Shown piece after piece: positions 45,930-54,228 of a DNA stretch of 56,130 nucleotides. The notes below the pieces were generated by a model that did no database searches, was not told the DNA's origin, and saw only the letters and a program-made list of their open reading frames with translations. The translations under genes and the position numbers were made by a program. The DNA lies in contig JASMLZ010000065.1 in the NCBI GenBank assembly GCA_030748435.1, forward strand, positions 1 through 56,130, written 5' to 3'. The stretch is from Gammaproteobacteria bacterium (GTDB lineage: Bacteria; Pseudomonadota; Gammaproteobacteria; Pseudomonadales; Balneatricaceae). Position 1 is the stretch's first letter, and every line of letters starts with the position of its first letter.

Positions 45930-47333
45930 CTAAACCGGCTCCTGCGAGTAAGAAACAAGCTGAAATCTGGCCTGATCCAAAGCTCTTTTCAATACTTCTT
46001 CGGCGCTTGGATGATAAATAGGCATGGCCAGAAATTGTGCTGCTGTCAGCTTGTGGGTGATGGCCAGGGCCAGCAAGTGAGCAAGGTGCTCTGCCTGATG
46101 ACCAAGCAGCTCAGCGCCCAGAATTTCACCTGAATACTTGTCTAGGTAGACTTGCATTCGGCCTTGGGGTTTTTTCCAGACTTCATGTCGCGGACTGGTA
46201 AAAGGCACATCACCAATCACTATATCAGTGCCCTCAAGCTGCTGAAAACTGCGCCCTACTATGGCCATTTGTGGATCAGTAAAATATATTCCCAATGGGG
46301 TTTTACGCGGCACAGGAATCGTGTCAGGATAAGTTAATGCATTATCACCGGCAATTCTGCCCTCATCATAAGCTTCATGCCACAAAGGTAAATCATTGGT
46401 CACATCACCAGCGATATATATTGGCAGATTACCACATTGCATGGTTTGAGGATCAAATACGGGAATGCCATTTTTATCCACTGGTATATCTGTGTTTTCA
46501 ACTGCCAAACGATCTATATTGGAAACCCGACCTGCAGCCACTAAAATGGCATCAAAGTGTTGCTTTATAACACGACCATCGGCTTGCTGATAAGCAATAA
46601 CTGCCGCATTATTCTCTTCCCAAGCATCCACAATAGTACCCTGTGGATAGATATCCAACTCTTCGCTCAAGCAGCTTAGGGTCGCCGCTTGTAATGCAGG
46701 ATGGCTCAGATCGCCAATTTTGCCAGTACGACCAAATAAACTGGTTTTTACTCCCAGCCGGTGTAAGGATTGCCCCAATTCCAAGGCAATCACCCCAAGG
46801 CCGATAACGGCTATTGATTTAGGTAAACGCTTTATTTCAAAGATAGTATCACTGGTGAATACGCGGCTGGCAACCGGTTGTAGTGCGGCAGGTATACGGG
46901 GCCTTGTGCCACAGGCGATAATAATTTTTTCGGCCTGCACAATAATATCATCATCGACTTGTATCTGTTGGTTAGACAGAAATTTAGCAAAACCCTGCAA
47001 CTTTAAGTGCTCCGGGATTTGAGCAATTTGTTTTAATACATTACCAACAAACTTATCAGCACGATCTTGTCTAATTCTATTAAACACCCGTTGGTCATCG
47101 ACACTCACCTCAGCATCAATACCAAAGGCGGCGCCACGGCTGGATTCGTGGGCATGATCGGCAGCGGTGATCAGCATTTTGCTAGGCATACAGCCCACTC
47201 TGGCACAGGTTGTGCCATAGGGGCCATGCTGGATCATAACAAAGTCATCTGTGGTGCGGCGTATTCTCGAATAAGCGCCCAGTCCCGCAGTACCTGAACC
47301 AATAATGGCGTACTCTACCTTTCTTATCTGCAT
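45930..47333 (-). CDS. Dihydrolipoyl dehydrogenase-like flavoprotein (E3 family)
   Basis: The 467-residue class I pyridine-nucleotide disulfide oxidoreductase has FAD motif IIGSGTAGLGAYSRI, redox cysteines in TTCARVGCMPSK (C-X4-C), NAD(P) motif AVIGLGVIALELGQSLHRLG, the IYIAGDV region and the C-terminal His-Glu in IYHPSAEEVLKRA. The parts needed for E3 chemistry are present. It could serve the pyruvate dehydrogenase complex, whose operon lacks lpd here, or another lipoyl system. The redox loop CARVGC differs from the common CLNVGC. It is the last gene of the Lrp/DmdA-like cluster. Confidence 0.85.
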   Translation of the reverse strand: MQIRKVEYAIIGSGTAGLGAYSRIRRTTDDFVMIQHGPYGTTCARVGCMPSKMLITAADHAHESSRGAAFGIDAEVSVDDQRVFNRIRQDRADKFVGNVLKQIAQIPEHLKLQGFAKFLSNQQIQVDDDIIVQAEKIIIACGTRPRIPAALQPVASRVFTSDTIFEIKRLPKSIAVIGLGVIALELGQSLHRLGVKTSLFGRTGKIGDLSHPALQAATLSCLSEELDIYPQGTIVDAWEENNAAVIAYQQADGRVIKQHFDAILVAAGRVSNIDRLAVENTDIPVDKNGIPVFDPQTMQCGNLPIYIAGDVTNDLPLWHEAYDEGRIAGDNALTYPDTIPVPRKTPLGIYFTDPQMAIVGRSFQQLEGTDIVIGDVPFTSPRHEVWKKPQGRMQVYLDKYSGEILGAELLGHQAEHLAHLLALAITHKLTAAQFLAMPIYHPSAEEVLKRALDQARFQLVSYSQEPV

Positions 47334-47358
47334 ATCTTATCCCTTGTCTGGCAAAGCA

Positions 47359-48999
47359 TTAAAGTCTTGCAGCCAAATCACTGGCTGTTTGACGCAGAGC
47401 GAATTTCTGAATTTTGCCGGTAGCCGTTCTGGGAATACTGCCAAATTCAATATGTGCTGGTACTTTATAGCCAGCCAAATATTCACGGCACCAGTCAAGT
47501 AGCTGTGGTGCTGTGACATCCTGTTCTGAGGCTAATTCAACAAAGGCACAGGGACGTTCGCCCCACTTAGCATCCGGCATCGCTACAACGGCTACAACAG
47601 CTATAGCCGGGTGTTTATAGAGCGCATCTTCTACTTCAATAGAGGATATATTCTCACCGCCAGAGATAATAATATCTTTCGATCGATCCTTTAATTGAAT
47701 ATAGCCGTCTGCATGCACAACACCCAAGTCGCCAGAATGAAACCAGCCCCCCTCAAAAGCCTTGGCCGTGGCTGCCGGATTTTTAAAATAGCCTTTCATT
47801 ACCACATTGCCACGAAACATCACCTCGCCCAATTCCTGCCCATCATGTTTTACCGGCTGCATCGTTTCGGGGTGCAACACAGTGAGACCTTCCAGAGGTA
47901 AATATCGCACCCCTTGTCGCGCTTTTAACCCAGCCTGTTCTGTAACTGGTAAGTGATTCCACTCCTGATGCCACTCGTTGACCACTGCCGGACCATAGGT
48001 CTCCGTTAAGCCATAGAGATGAACCACATCAAAGCCCGCCGCACTCATGCTGGCTAACGTTTTTTCCGGCGGTGGTGCCGCTGCGGTTAAAAATTGTACA
48101 CGACTGGATAGTTGCTGATCCCCTTGCCCAGCCAGAATCAGTGACATCACAATCGGCGCACCGCAAAGCTGACTGACCTTATGTTCGATCAATGCATGCC
48201 AGATATGCTCAGCCCGCACCTGACGCAGGCATATATGGGTACCTGCGACCGCTGACAGGGTCCATGGAAAGCACCAGCCATTGCAGTGAAACATAGGCAA
48301 TGTCCATAGATAAACCGCATGCTTTGGCATAGACGTCGTCATGGCATTGCCCTGAGCCAACAGGTAAGCACCCCGGTGGTGGGAGACCACTCCCTTGGGA
48401 TCACCGGTAGTACCCGAGGTATAACCAATGGCAATAGCATCCCACTCGTCTTCTGGCATCAACCATGCGTAGTTCGCATCACCCCCGCTGACAAAAGCCT
48501 CGTAATCAATAGCCGAACTGGCACACCGTTCACCCGAGTACTCAACATCATCATAAACAATCAGCACAGGGCTCACTGTGGCCTGCTCAAGAGCCTGCTG
48601 CATTACGGCCATAAACTCCATATCAACAATAACTATATCAGCGGCCGCATGATCCAGTTGAAATGCAATAGTGGCAGGGTCTAAGCGGGTATTAATGGCA
48701 TGTAACACGCCCCTGCACATAGGTACACCATAATGGCACTCCAGCATGGCTGGCGTATTGGCTAACATCACTGATACAGTATCTCCCCTGCTGATACCAG
48801 AGGCAGATAAGGCTGATGCCAAACGTCTTGAACGCGCAAAAAACTCTTGGTAGGTGCGCTGCAATGAGCCATGAATAATGGCAATATGGTCAGGAAAAAC
48901 GTTCGCCGCTCTATCCAAAAAACCCAACGGTGTTAGGGGTTGATGATTGGCGGCATTAGGCTCCAGATCCTGATTATATGCTTCACAGGTATTAGCCAT
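47359..48999 (-). CDS. AMP-dependent acyl-CoA ligase
   Basis: The 546-residue adenylate-forming enzyme has the P-loop YTSGTTGDPKGVVSHHRGAY (about residues 193-212), the A5-type YGLTETYGP, GWFHSGDLGVVHADGYIQLKDR and the C-terminal lysine in RTATGKIQKFALR. It activates a carboxylic acid to its CoA ester. Chain-length preference cannot be read. With a DmdA-like gene nearby, a methylthiopropionate-type (DmdB-like) or short/medium acid is a hypothesis; it is not close to the best-known DmdB sequences as I remember them. Its stop lies 25 bases before the E3-like gene, and it abuts the crotonase gene without a gap. Confidence 0.9.
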   Translation of the reverse strand: MANTCEAYNQDLEPNAANHQPLTPLGFLDRAANVFPDHIAIIHGSLQRTYQEFFARSRRLASALSASGISRGDTVSVMLANTPAMLECHYGVPMCRGVLHAINTRLDPATIAFQLDHAAADIVIVDMEFMAVMQQALEQATVSPVLIVYDDVEYSGERCASSAIDYEAFVSGGDANYAWLMPEDEWDAIAIGYTSGTTGDPKGVVSHHRGAYLLAQGNAMTTSMPKHAVYLWTLPMFHCNGWCFPWTLSAVAGTHICLRQVRAEHIWHALIEHKVSQLCGAPIVMSLILAGQGDQQLSSRVQFLTAAAPPPEKTLASMSAAGFDVVHLYGLTETYGPAVVNEWHQEWNHLPVTEQAGLKARQGVRYLPLEGLTVLHPETMQPVKHDGQELGEVMFRGNVVMKGYFKNPAATAKAFEGGWFHSGDLGVVHADGYIQLKDRSKDIIISGGENISSIEVEDALYKHPAIAVVAVVAMPDAKWGERPCAFVELASEQDVTAPQLLDWCREYLAGYKVPAHIEFGSIPRTATGKIQKFALRQTASDLAARL

Positions 49000-49815
49000 C
49001 TACTGGTCGCTCCATGTTGGTATGCGTTTATCAATAAAGGCGCCTATGCCTTCTTGCGCGTCCTCTATCAACATATTGTCAACCATAACTGCCGATGCAA
49101 AAGCATAGGCATCGGCCAAAGGCATGGGCTGCTGTTCATAAAACGCACGCTTGCCAATGGCCAGTGTTTTGCTTGATTTAGCCGCAATTTGTTGAGCCAT
49201 TGCCATGGTCGTTGTGGTTAGCTCTGCACTGTCCACCACCCCATTTATCAAACCAACTTCCGCGGCTCGCTGGGCTGATATCATAGTGCCTGTTAACAGC
49301 ATCTCCATCGCATGCTTATTGCTCAGATTACGTGATAGTGCAACCATAGGTGTCGAGCAAAACAAGCCTATATTGACCCCTGGTGTGCTAAACTGTGCCA
49401 CCTTATCAGCCCAGGCCAAATCACAACTGGCAACCAGTTGGCAGCCCGCCGCCGTAGCAACACCTGAGACCTCGGCAATAACCGGTTTAGGAGTATTAAC
49501 GATAGACTGCATAACGGTAGAGCACAAGTGCATCATTTTGGTGAAATAACCACGTCCGTTATCCGCAGCATTGCGGCCTGCTGTTAGTTCTTTTAAATCA
49601 TGGCCAGCACAAAATACTGGCCCCTTCGCAGCCAGCACAATAACCCGAACTTGGGGATCAGAAGACGCCTCGGTGATGGCCGCATGCAGACTAACTAACA
49701 TCGCTTCTGATAAGGCATTGCGGCTGGCAGGATTGTTCAAGGTTAGCCGCAGCACACCTTGTTCACTGCGCTCCATTAACACCAGCGACTGGGCATCTAA
49801 ATGGTCAGTGGTCAT
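49000..49815 (-). CDS. Enoyl-CoA hydratase/isomerase family protein (ECHDC3-like)
   Basis: The 271-residue crotonase-fold protein has the CoA-binding FCAGHDLKELTAG, the oxyanion-hole segment GVATAAGCQLVASCDLAWA and FSTPGVNIGLFCSTPMVAL. In canonical hydratases two Glu residues occupy GGGCEL and PE(x)GL-type positions. Here they are Gln (AAGCQL) and a non-acidic residue (PGVNIGL), as in the ECHDC3 branch, so water addition is doubtful. Its last base directly abuts the acyl-CoA ligase gene, so both work on the same transcript. A role in isomerisation, hydrolysis or binding of an acyl-CoA is possible. Confidence 0.88.
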   Translation of the reverse strand: MTTDHLDAQSLVLMERSEQGVLRLTLNNPASRNALSEAMLVSLHAAITEASSDPQVRVIVLAAKGPVFCAGHDLKELTAGRNAADNGRGYFTKMMHLCSTVMQSIVNTPKPVIAEVSGVATAAGCQLVASCDLAWADKVAQFSTPGVNIGLFCSTPMVALSRNLSNKHAMEMLLTGTMISAQRAAEVGLINGVVDSAELTTTTMAMAQQIAAKSSKTLAIGKRAFYEQQPMPLADAYAFASAVMVDNMLIEDAQEGIGAFIDKRIPTWSDQ

Positions 49816-50015
49816 ATTCTCGCTCCTTTCCTATAAGACCTTTGCACGATAGTTATTTTGTCCTGTGACAGCGTTAAAAACCTACTTAATCGGTCATTTA
49901 TCATATATAAACTCCCTCTTTGCGTGCGTTTTCGCCTTGTCACACAACAATATACCGGCTCGTGCAAAGCCCTCCCTATGCTATTATTTGAGTTAGGATG
50001 GTCGCCAAACTGTTA

Positions 50016-51158
50016 TCAGCTTACCGTCAATTGTTTCTTGGGATCATAAAAGGGTTTGGGCACCACCATCGCCGTGGTCTGACCACTTGGTGTGGTGACG
50101 ACAAATTCTGTATCAAGTGTAGCAAAATTTGCGTCTACCATGGCCAAGGCAATATTCTGTTGTAAACGCGGGGAATAAACAGCTGAAGTCACCTTACCGA
50201 CTGTCTGACCAGCTTTTTCTAAAGCCCAAAAGCAGGTATTGGAACCCGTTATGGCAGGCCCGTTAATAATAATCCCAACATGCCGACGAGACACACCTGC
50301 AGCACGAATCTTTTGTAATGCTGATTTGCCAATAAAGTCAAACTCAGCATCCAAATCAATCAGGCGCTCGAGCCCCAATTCGTATGGATTGGTATTGATA
50401 TCCATATCCGCATGATAGGACAGCATGCCACCTTCTATACGGCGAATAGAAGAGGTATGGCCCGGCTGCAGCCCAAAAGGAGCACCTGCTGCCATAATCT
50501 TTTCCCATAGCAAATCACCTTGGGTAGAATCGCGCAAGTACAACTCATAGCCCAACTCACTGGACCAGCCGGTGCGGGAAACAATTAAAGGAATACCATC
50601 CAGCTCATATTCACGCAACCAGTAATACTTGAGGTCAAGAATACTGTCCCCAAACAGTGCTTGCATAACCTCCCCAGACTTTGGGCCTTGCAGTTGCAAA
50701 GGCGAGACATCAGGCTCACAGATATGCACATCCAACCCGGAATGCACAGCCACGCCCTGAGCCCAAAGCAAGATATCACTATCAGCCAGCGATATCCAAA
50801 AGTGATTTTCCGCCAAACGCAGTAAAATAGGGTCATTCAATATGCCCCCTTCGGCATTGGTAAGCAGCACATATTTACACTGGCCTACAGCGCATTTTGA
50901 CAAATCACGTGGCGTCAGCAGTTGTACAAACCGAGCCGCATCTGGGCCAGTTATTTCTACCTGACGCTCAACCGCGACATCACACAGTATCGCCTGATTC
51001 ACCAGGTTCCAAAAATTCTTCTGGGGGTTACCAAAATCTCTGGGAATATACATATGGTTATAGACAGAAAAATCTTTGGCTCCCCACCGCACAGTGGCGT
51101 CAAAGTAGGGAGATTTACGTATTTGTGTGCCAAAACCAAATTCTTTGGATGCGGTCAT
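50016..51158 (-). CDS. GcvT-family aminomethyltransferase-like protein, DmdA-like
   Basis: The 380-residue protein has the GcvT fold: N-terminal folate-binding domain with VYNHMYIPRDFG, DVAVERQVEITGPDAARFVQ and LLTPRDLSKCAVGQCKYVLL, then LQLQGPKSGEVMQALFG and SRTGWSSELGYELYL, and a C-terminal barrel. The VYNHM, DVSVERQVEI-like and LTxRDLSK segments are shared with DmdA, the tetrahydrofolate-dependent DMSP demethylase, more than with glycine-cleavage T protein. It has DmdA length (about 370-380). ATG 51158 follows AAGGAATC; the longer frame to 51239 is unsupported. Demethylation of DMSP or another methylated compound is inferred. Non-DMSP paralogues exist. Confidence 0.8.
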   Translation of the reverse strand: MTASKEFGFGTQIRKSPYFDATVRWGAKDFSVYNHMYIPRDFGNPQKNFWNLVNQAILCDVAVERQVEITGPDAARFVQLLTPRDLSKCAVGQCKYVLLTNAEGGILNDPILLRLAENHFWISLADSDILLWAQGVAVHSGLDVHICEPDVSPLQLQGPKSGEVMQALFGDSILDLKYYWLREYELDGIPLIVSRTGWSSELGYELYLRDSTQGDLLWEKIMAAGAPFGLQPGHTSSIRRIEGGMLSYHADMDINTNPYELGLERLIDLDAEFDFIGKSALQKIRAAGVSRRHVGIIINGPAITGSNTCFWALEKAGQTVGKVTSAVYSPRLQQNIALAMVDANFATLDTEFVVTTPSGQTTAMVVPKPFYDPKKQLTVS

Positions 51159-51441
51159 TTGCTGATTCCTTATATACTCAGGCGGTAATACTGACAGGAA
51201 AAGATCCTGTTCAATTTGATAGCGCAAAGCATATGCCAAATAACGCTCTAAAGAGGTCTAAAGAAACACCTGCAGAAGACTGTTTAGTCTAATATTTATT
51301 GATATCAAGTCCATTTGGACCAAGACAACAGGGCCAGTGCTTGATGGCGAGAAAACCGGGCAGATAGCAAGGGCTAACCGATTGGTATTATTGGCAAGTG
51401 ATTGCTGCGTTTTATTCGCCATGCCGACTTGATGTGAACAC
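51159..51441. other. Leader and regulatory region of the DmdA-like cluster
   Basis: Between the Lrp-type gene and the DmdA-like gene lie a 6-bp hairpin (ACAGGA 51194-51199 / TCCTGT 51205-51210), a tandem TCTAAAGA repeat near 51247-51264, and palindromes AGACT-GTTT-AGTCT (51277-51290) and GTCCA-TT-TGGAC (51309-51320). These may be operators or the regulator's terminator; I cannot assign them. No gene is present. Confidence 0.5.
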
Positions 51442-51924
51442 CTATGCTGGCAGTAGTTTAAACAGGTTAGGAGTAGTGCATTTAACCTGCCTAGTGATAA
51501 TATAAATAAAATAACGATCAATGCCTATTTCGTCATTTAATAACTGCTCAATCAAATCCTGAAAATCAGCAAGATTTCTGGCAATAATGGTCATAATATA
51601 ATCGGAACCACCGCCTGTAGCATAACATTCGACTATTTCATCAATATTTTGAATATAAGATTCAAAGCGATCAAAATCAGATTTTTGATGTTTTTTTAGC
51701 GCCACTGTTACCGTTACCTTGGTCAGATCAACAATACGGCCAATATCAATCTGGGCTCGATAGGCCATAATAAGGCCAGCTTTCTCCAATTTATTTAAGC
51801 GCACCCAGCAAGGCGTGGGTGATAGATTGACCAACTCTGCTAATTTGGATTTACTGACTCTGCCATACTCTTGTAGTGCAGACAAGATACGGATATCGAT
51901 TGTGTCCAAGGCCATTTTTTTCAT
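51442..51924 (-). CDS. Lrp/AsnC family transcriptional regulator
   Basis: The 160-residue protein has an N-terminal helix-turn-helix (DTIDIRILSALQEYGRVSKS, then LAELVNLSPTPCWVRLNKLE) and a C-terminal RAM/AsnC ligand domain with the GGGSDYIMTIIARNL stretch. These regulators sense amino acids or related small molecules as oligomers. I chose ATG 51924 (MKKMALDT). It lies immediately upstream of the DmdA-like gene on the same strand with palindromes between them, so it is the likely local regulator. A second start at 51915 is possible. Confidence 0.9.
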   Translation of the reverse strand: MKKMALDTIDIRILSALQEYGRVSKSKLAELVNLSPTPCWVRLNKLEKAGLIMAYRAQIDIGRIVDLTKVTVTVALKKHQKSDFDRFESYIQNIDEIVECYATGGGSDYIMTIIARNLADFQDLIEQLLNDEIGIDRYFIYIITRQVKCTTPNLFKLLPA

Positions 51925-52003
51925 TGTCGTATGCTCTTTTATAAACACCAAGCAAGGTTACTGGGACTCTAGGGAGCCTTCTCAATTAGACCAACTGGAT
52001 TAA

Positions 52004-53419
52004 TTACTGGGGATTATACACATGATAACCCCGTCGATACGAGAAGACACCGGCAATAGTGACATAGCCCACCGCCAGCCACATAGCAATCTTGATCACC
52101 AGTAGCAATTTGGGGTGTTGCTCAGGGGTAATGGCAACATCACCCAAAACCATGGTAAACAACACCATTACAATAGCTGAACTAAACATATTACCCATAG
52201 TCCGTGCCAGGTTAATCAGAGCCGAGGCAATACTTAAACGGTCGGCTGGCACCGCCCCCAAAGCGGCATTGTTATTGGGCGCCGAAAACAGACCAAAGCC
52301 CAGCCCCACAAACACCACCAGTGCCATGATATAGGCGATAGAGGTTTGGCTGTCCACCTGACTCATAAGTGCATAGCCAATGGCAAATAATCCACACCCC
52401 AAAGTAGACAGATAGCGCGCTTCATATTTGTCCGATAGCCGGCCGGCAATAGGAGACATAAACATCATGACCAAAGTCTGGATCATCACAATCTGCCCCG
52501 CCTCCACCGGTGTCATAGCATGCACATATTGCAAATAGATACTTAACAGAAAGACTAGCGAAAAACTGGAACCATAGACAAAAAATCCTGCCAATAACGA
52601 GCGATTAAGCAGCCGATTAGCACGCACAGCTCGTATACGTAACAGGGGATTTTCCCGATCCATCTGATGTTTGATAAACACCCCGAACAATAGTATACCC
52701 AAGCCTGCCAACAACATATAAACAGGCTGGCTAATTTGTCCCATACCCAATAAGAATACACTTACCGCCAAGGCAAACAAGGCCAACCCCTGCCAGTCCA
52801 AAGGTGGGGCATCCTCAGTGCGCCATTCCCCTTTAACCGACCGATACAACCAAACCAAAGCCAATAAGGCCACCAGAGCCGGGGCCCAGATAATACTGCG
52901 CCAACCCCAGTGCATAATCAGCCACCCACCCACCAGAGGTCCCATAGTCAAACCAAAGTACACAGAAGAGCTGGCAATACCCAAGGCCTGACCACGTTTA
53001 CTGTCAGCGTAGATCGCACCAACCAGAGCAAGCCCCGTACCATAAACCATGGCACCAGCTATGCCCTGCAGCACCCGCACCAGCAGCAACATAAGGATAT
53101 TGTGAGTTACCAGAATCAGGGCCGAGCTGAGGATAAATAGCAACGCCCCCAGCCAAAACATGCGTTTGCGCCCATAGCGATCAGCCAGACGCCCAACGGG
53201 TAATAAAAACACCACATTGCCCCACAACATGGCGGCAGGGATCCAGCTTAAGGCTTCGGCATCAGCTTTAAACTCAGTGCCAATAGCAGGAATAGCAATA
53301 TTAATTGCCGACATGCTCATGGACATAATAATCAGAATTAAGCACAGCCCCAGCAAGGCCATGCGCCTGACCCGGGGTGAAGTTGCATAATAGGTTTGTA
53401 AGGCCTGCTGATCCATCAA
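52004..53419 (-). CDS. MFS transporter, DHA2 (14-TM) type
   Basis: The 471-residue protein has about 14 hydrophobic segments. It has the MFS loop motif LPVGRLADRYGRKRMFWLG between helices 2 and 3, and LGIASSSVYFGLTMGPLVGG resembles the antiporter motif C (GxxxGPxxGG). The length and 14-helix layout fit drug:H+ antiporters of the DHA2 family (EmrB/QacA type). The substrate is unknown. It lies 79 bases from the start of the Lrp-type gene, so that regulator's promoter is close to its 3' end. No periplasmic adaptor gene is nearby. Confidence 0.88.
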   Translation of the reverse strand: MMDQQALQTYYATSPRVRRMALLGLCLILIIMSMSMSAINIAIPAIGTEFKADAEALSWIPAAMLWGNVVFLLPVGRLADRYGRKRMFWLGALLFILSSALILVTHNILMLLLVRVLQGIAGAMVYGTGLALVGAIYADSKRGQALGIASSSVYFGLTMGPLVGGWLIMHWGWRSIIWAPALVALLALVWLYRSVKGEWRTEDAPPLDWQGLALFALAVSVFLLGMGQISQPVYMLLAGLGILLFGVFIKHQMDRENPLLRIRAVRANRLLNRSLLAGFFVYGSSFSLVFLLSIYLQYVHAMTPVEAGQIVMIQTLVMMFMSPIAGRLSDKYEARYLSTLGCGLFAIGYALMSQVDSQTSIAYIMALVVFVGLGFGLFSAPNNNAALGAVPADRLSIASALINLARTMGNMFSSAIVMVLFTMVLGDVAITPEQHPKLLLVIKIAMWLAVGYVTIAGVFSYRRGYHVYNPQ

Positions 53420-53567
53420 CCGTTACTTAACAAGGAAAAGAAACCATTAAACGCCAACCACGGTAACAGCACAAGAGGTAATGAATGGAACAGATAATAT
53501 TAATTATTTGCACAACGGCAATTTTGGAGCAGAGAAGAATATTGCCCTGGGGCAGCAGAAGATAAGT

Positions 53568-53591
53568 GGCTCGGCCATAGACGACCGAGCC
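53568..53591 (-). terminator. Hairpin after the DUF2147 gene
   Basis: GGCTCGG and CCGAGCC form a 7-bp stem with a 10-base loop, about 25 bases beyond the DUF2147 stop codon. The T-run is weak, so termination strength is uncertain. Confidence 0.45.
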
Positions 53592-53616
53592 TGTATTAGT
53601 GATTTAACGGCTCAGC

Positions 53617-54120
53617 TTATGGCTTGGGACGCCAGGTCTGAGTACGGCCAAATAGTGAGATACCAATATAGCCACGCAAATCCAGTGTGCCATCAGCATT
53701 AAGCTTGATAGTGCACTTATAGTCCTTACCATTACCCGGGTCGTAGATCTTACCCTTGTGCCACTGATGAACACCCTTGGACTCGCCTTTATAGACAAAA
53801 TCACGCAACAGGTTAAGGCCAATTACGGGCCGATCACGTAGCGCCTCATCGGGGTTATTGCGGTCAACCTTGGGTTGTCCGCCCAAACCGCTCTCGTCAT
53901 CCGCCGGGTACAAAGGCTCTTTCAGGGCGACAATACGCCCGGCATACTTGCCATCCTGTTGATAAATTTCAATGGTCGCCTTGTCATCCGGTGATAACCA
54001 AACGCCCAGTAATTGATCACCATTAGCCCATGCCGCGCTGCTACAAAGTAGCCACACCAGTCCAGCCAATAGCCATTGGTAGCCCTTTATCAGGGATACA
54101 GTCTTGATATTATTTTGCAT
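53617..54120 (-). CDS. DUF2147 domain-containing periplasmic protein
   Basis: The 167-residue protein has a signal peptide with a hydrophobic core (WLLAGLVWLLCSSAAWA). A DUF2147 domain follows: LLGVWLSPDDKATIEIYQ, DGKYAGRIVALKEP, then GLNLLRDFVYKGESK, GKIYDPGNGKDYKCTIKL and GYIGISLFGRTQTWRP. The family is secreted, lipocalin-like in shape, and of unknown function. Proteins of this family are frequently near lipid-related genes; here a FadL-type porin gene lies just upstream on the same strand. Confidence 0.88.
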   Translation of the reverse strand: MQNNIKTVSLIKGYQWLLAGLVWLLCSSAAWANGDQLLGVWLSPDDKATIEIYQQDGKYAGRIVALKEPLYPADDESGLGGQPKVDRNNPDEALRDRPVIGLNLLRDFVYKGESKGVHQWHKGKIYDPGNGKDYKCTIKLNADGTLDLRGYIGISLFGRTQTWRPKP

Positions 54121-54228
54121 ACTTTTTACCCTTTAGTGGTAGGGGTTAAAGGGGTGATTACCAAGCCCCTGCACTTAAGTGCCAACTGGTAAACCACCCT
54201 TAACCTAACTGGTTATAACTTTAGCAGA

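Noticed and set aside
50897-51292. 131-codon plus-strand open frame over the start of the DmdA-like gene
   Set aside because: Antisense to conserved coding sequence and without a credible start or family; treated as a shadow.
51159-51441. Glycine riboswitch before the GcvT-family gene
   Set aside because: I looked for the conserved glycine-riboswitch purine-rich cores on the minus strand and did not find them; only small palindromes are visible.
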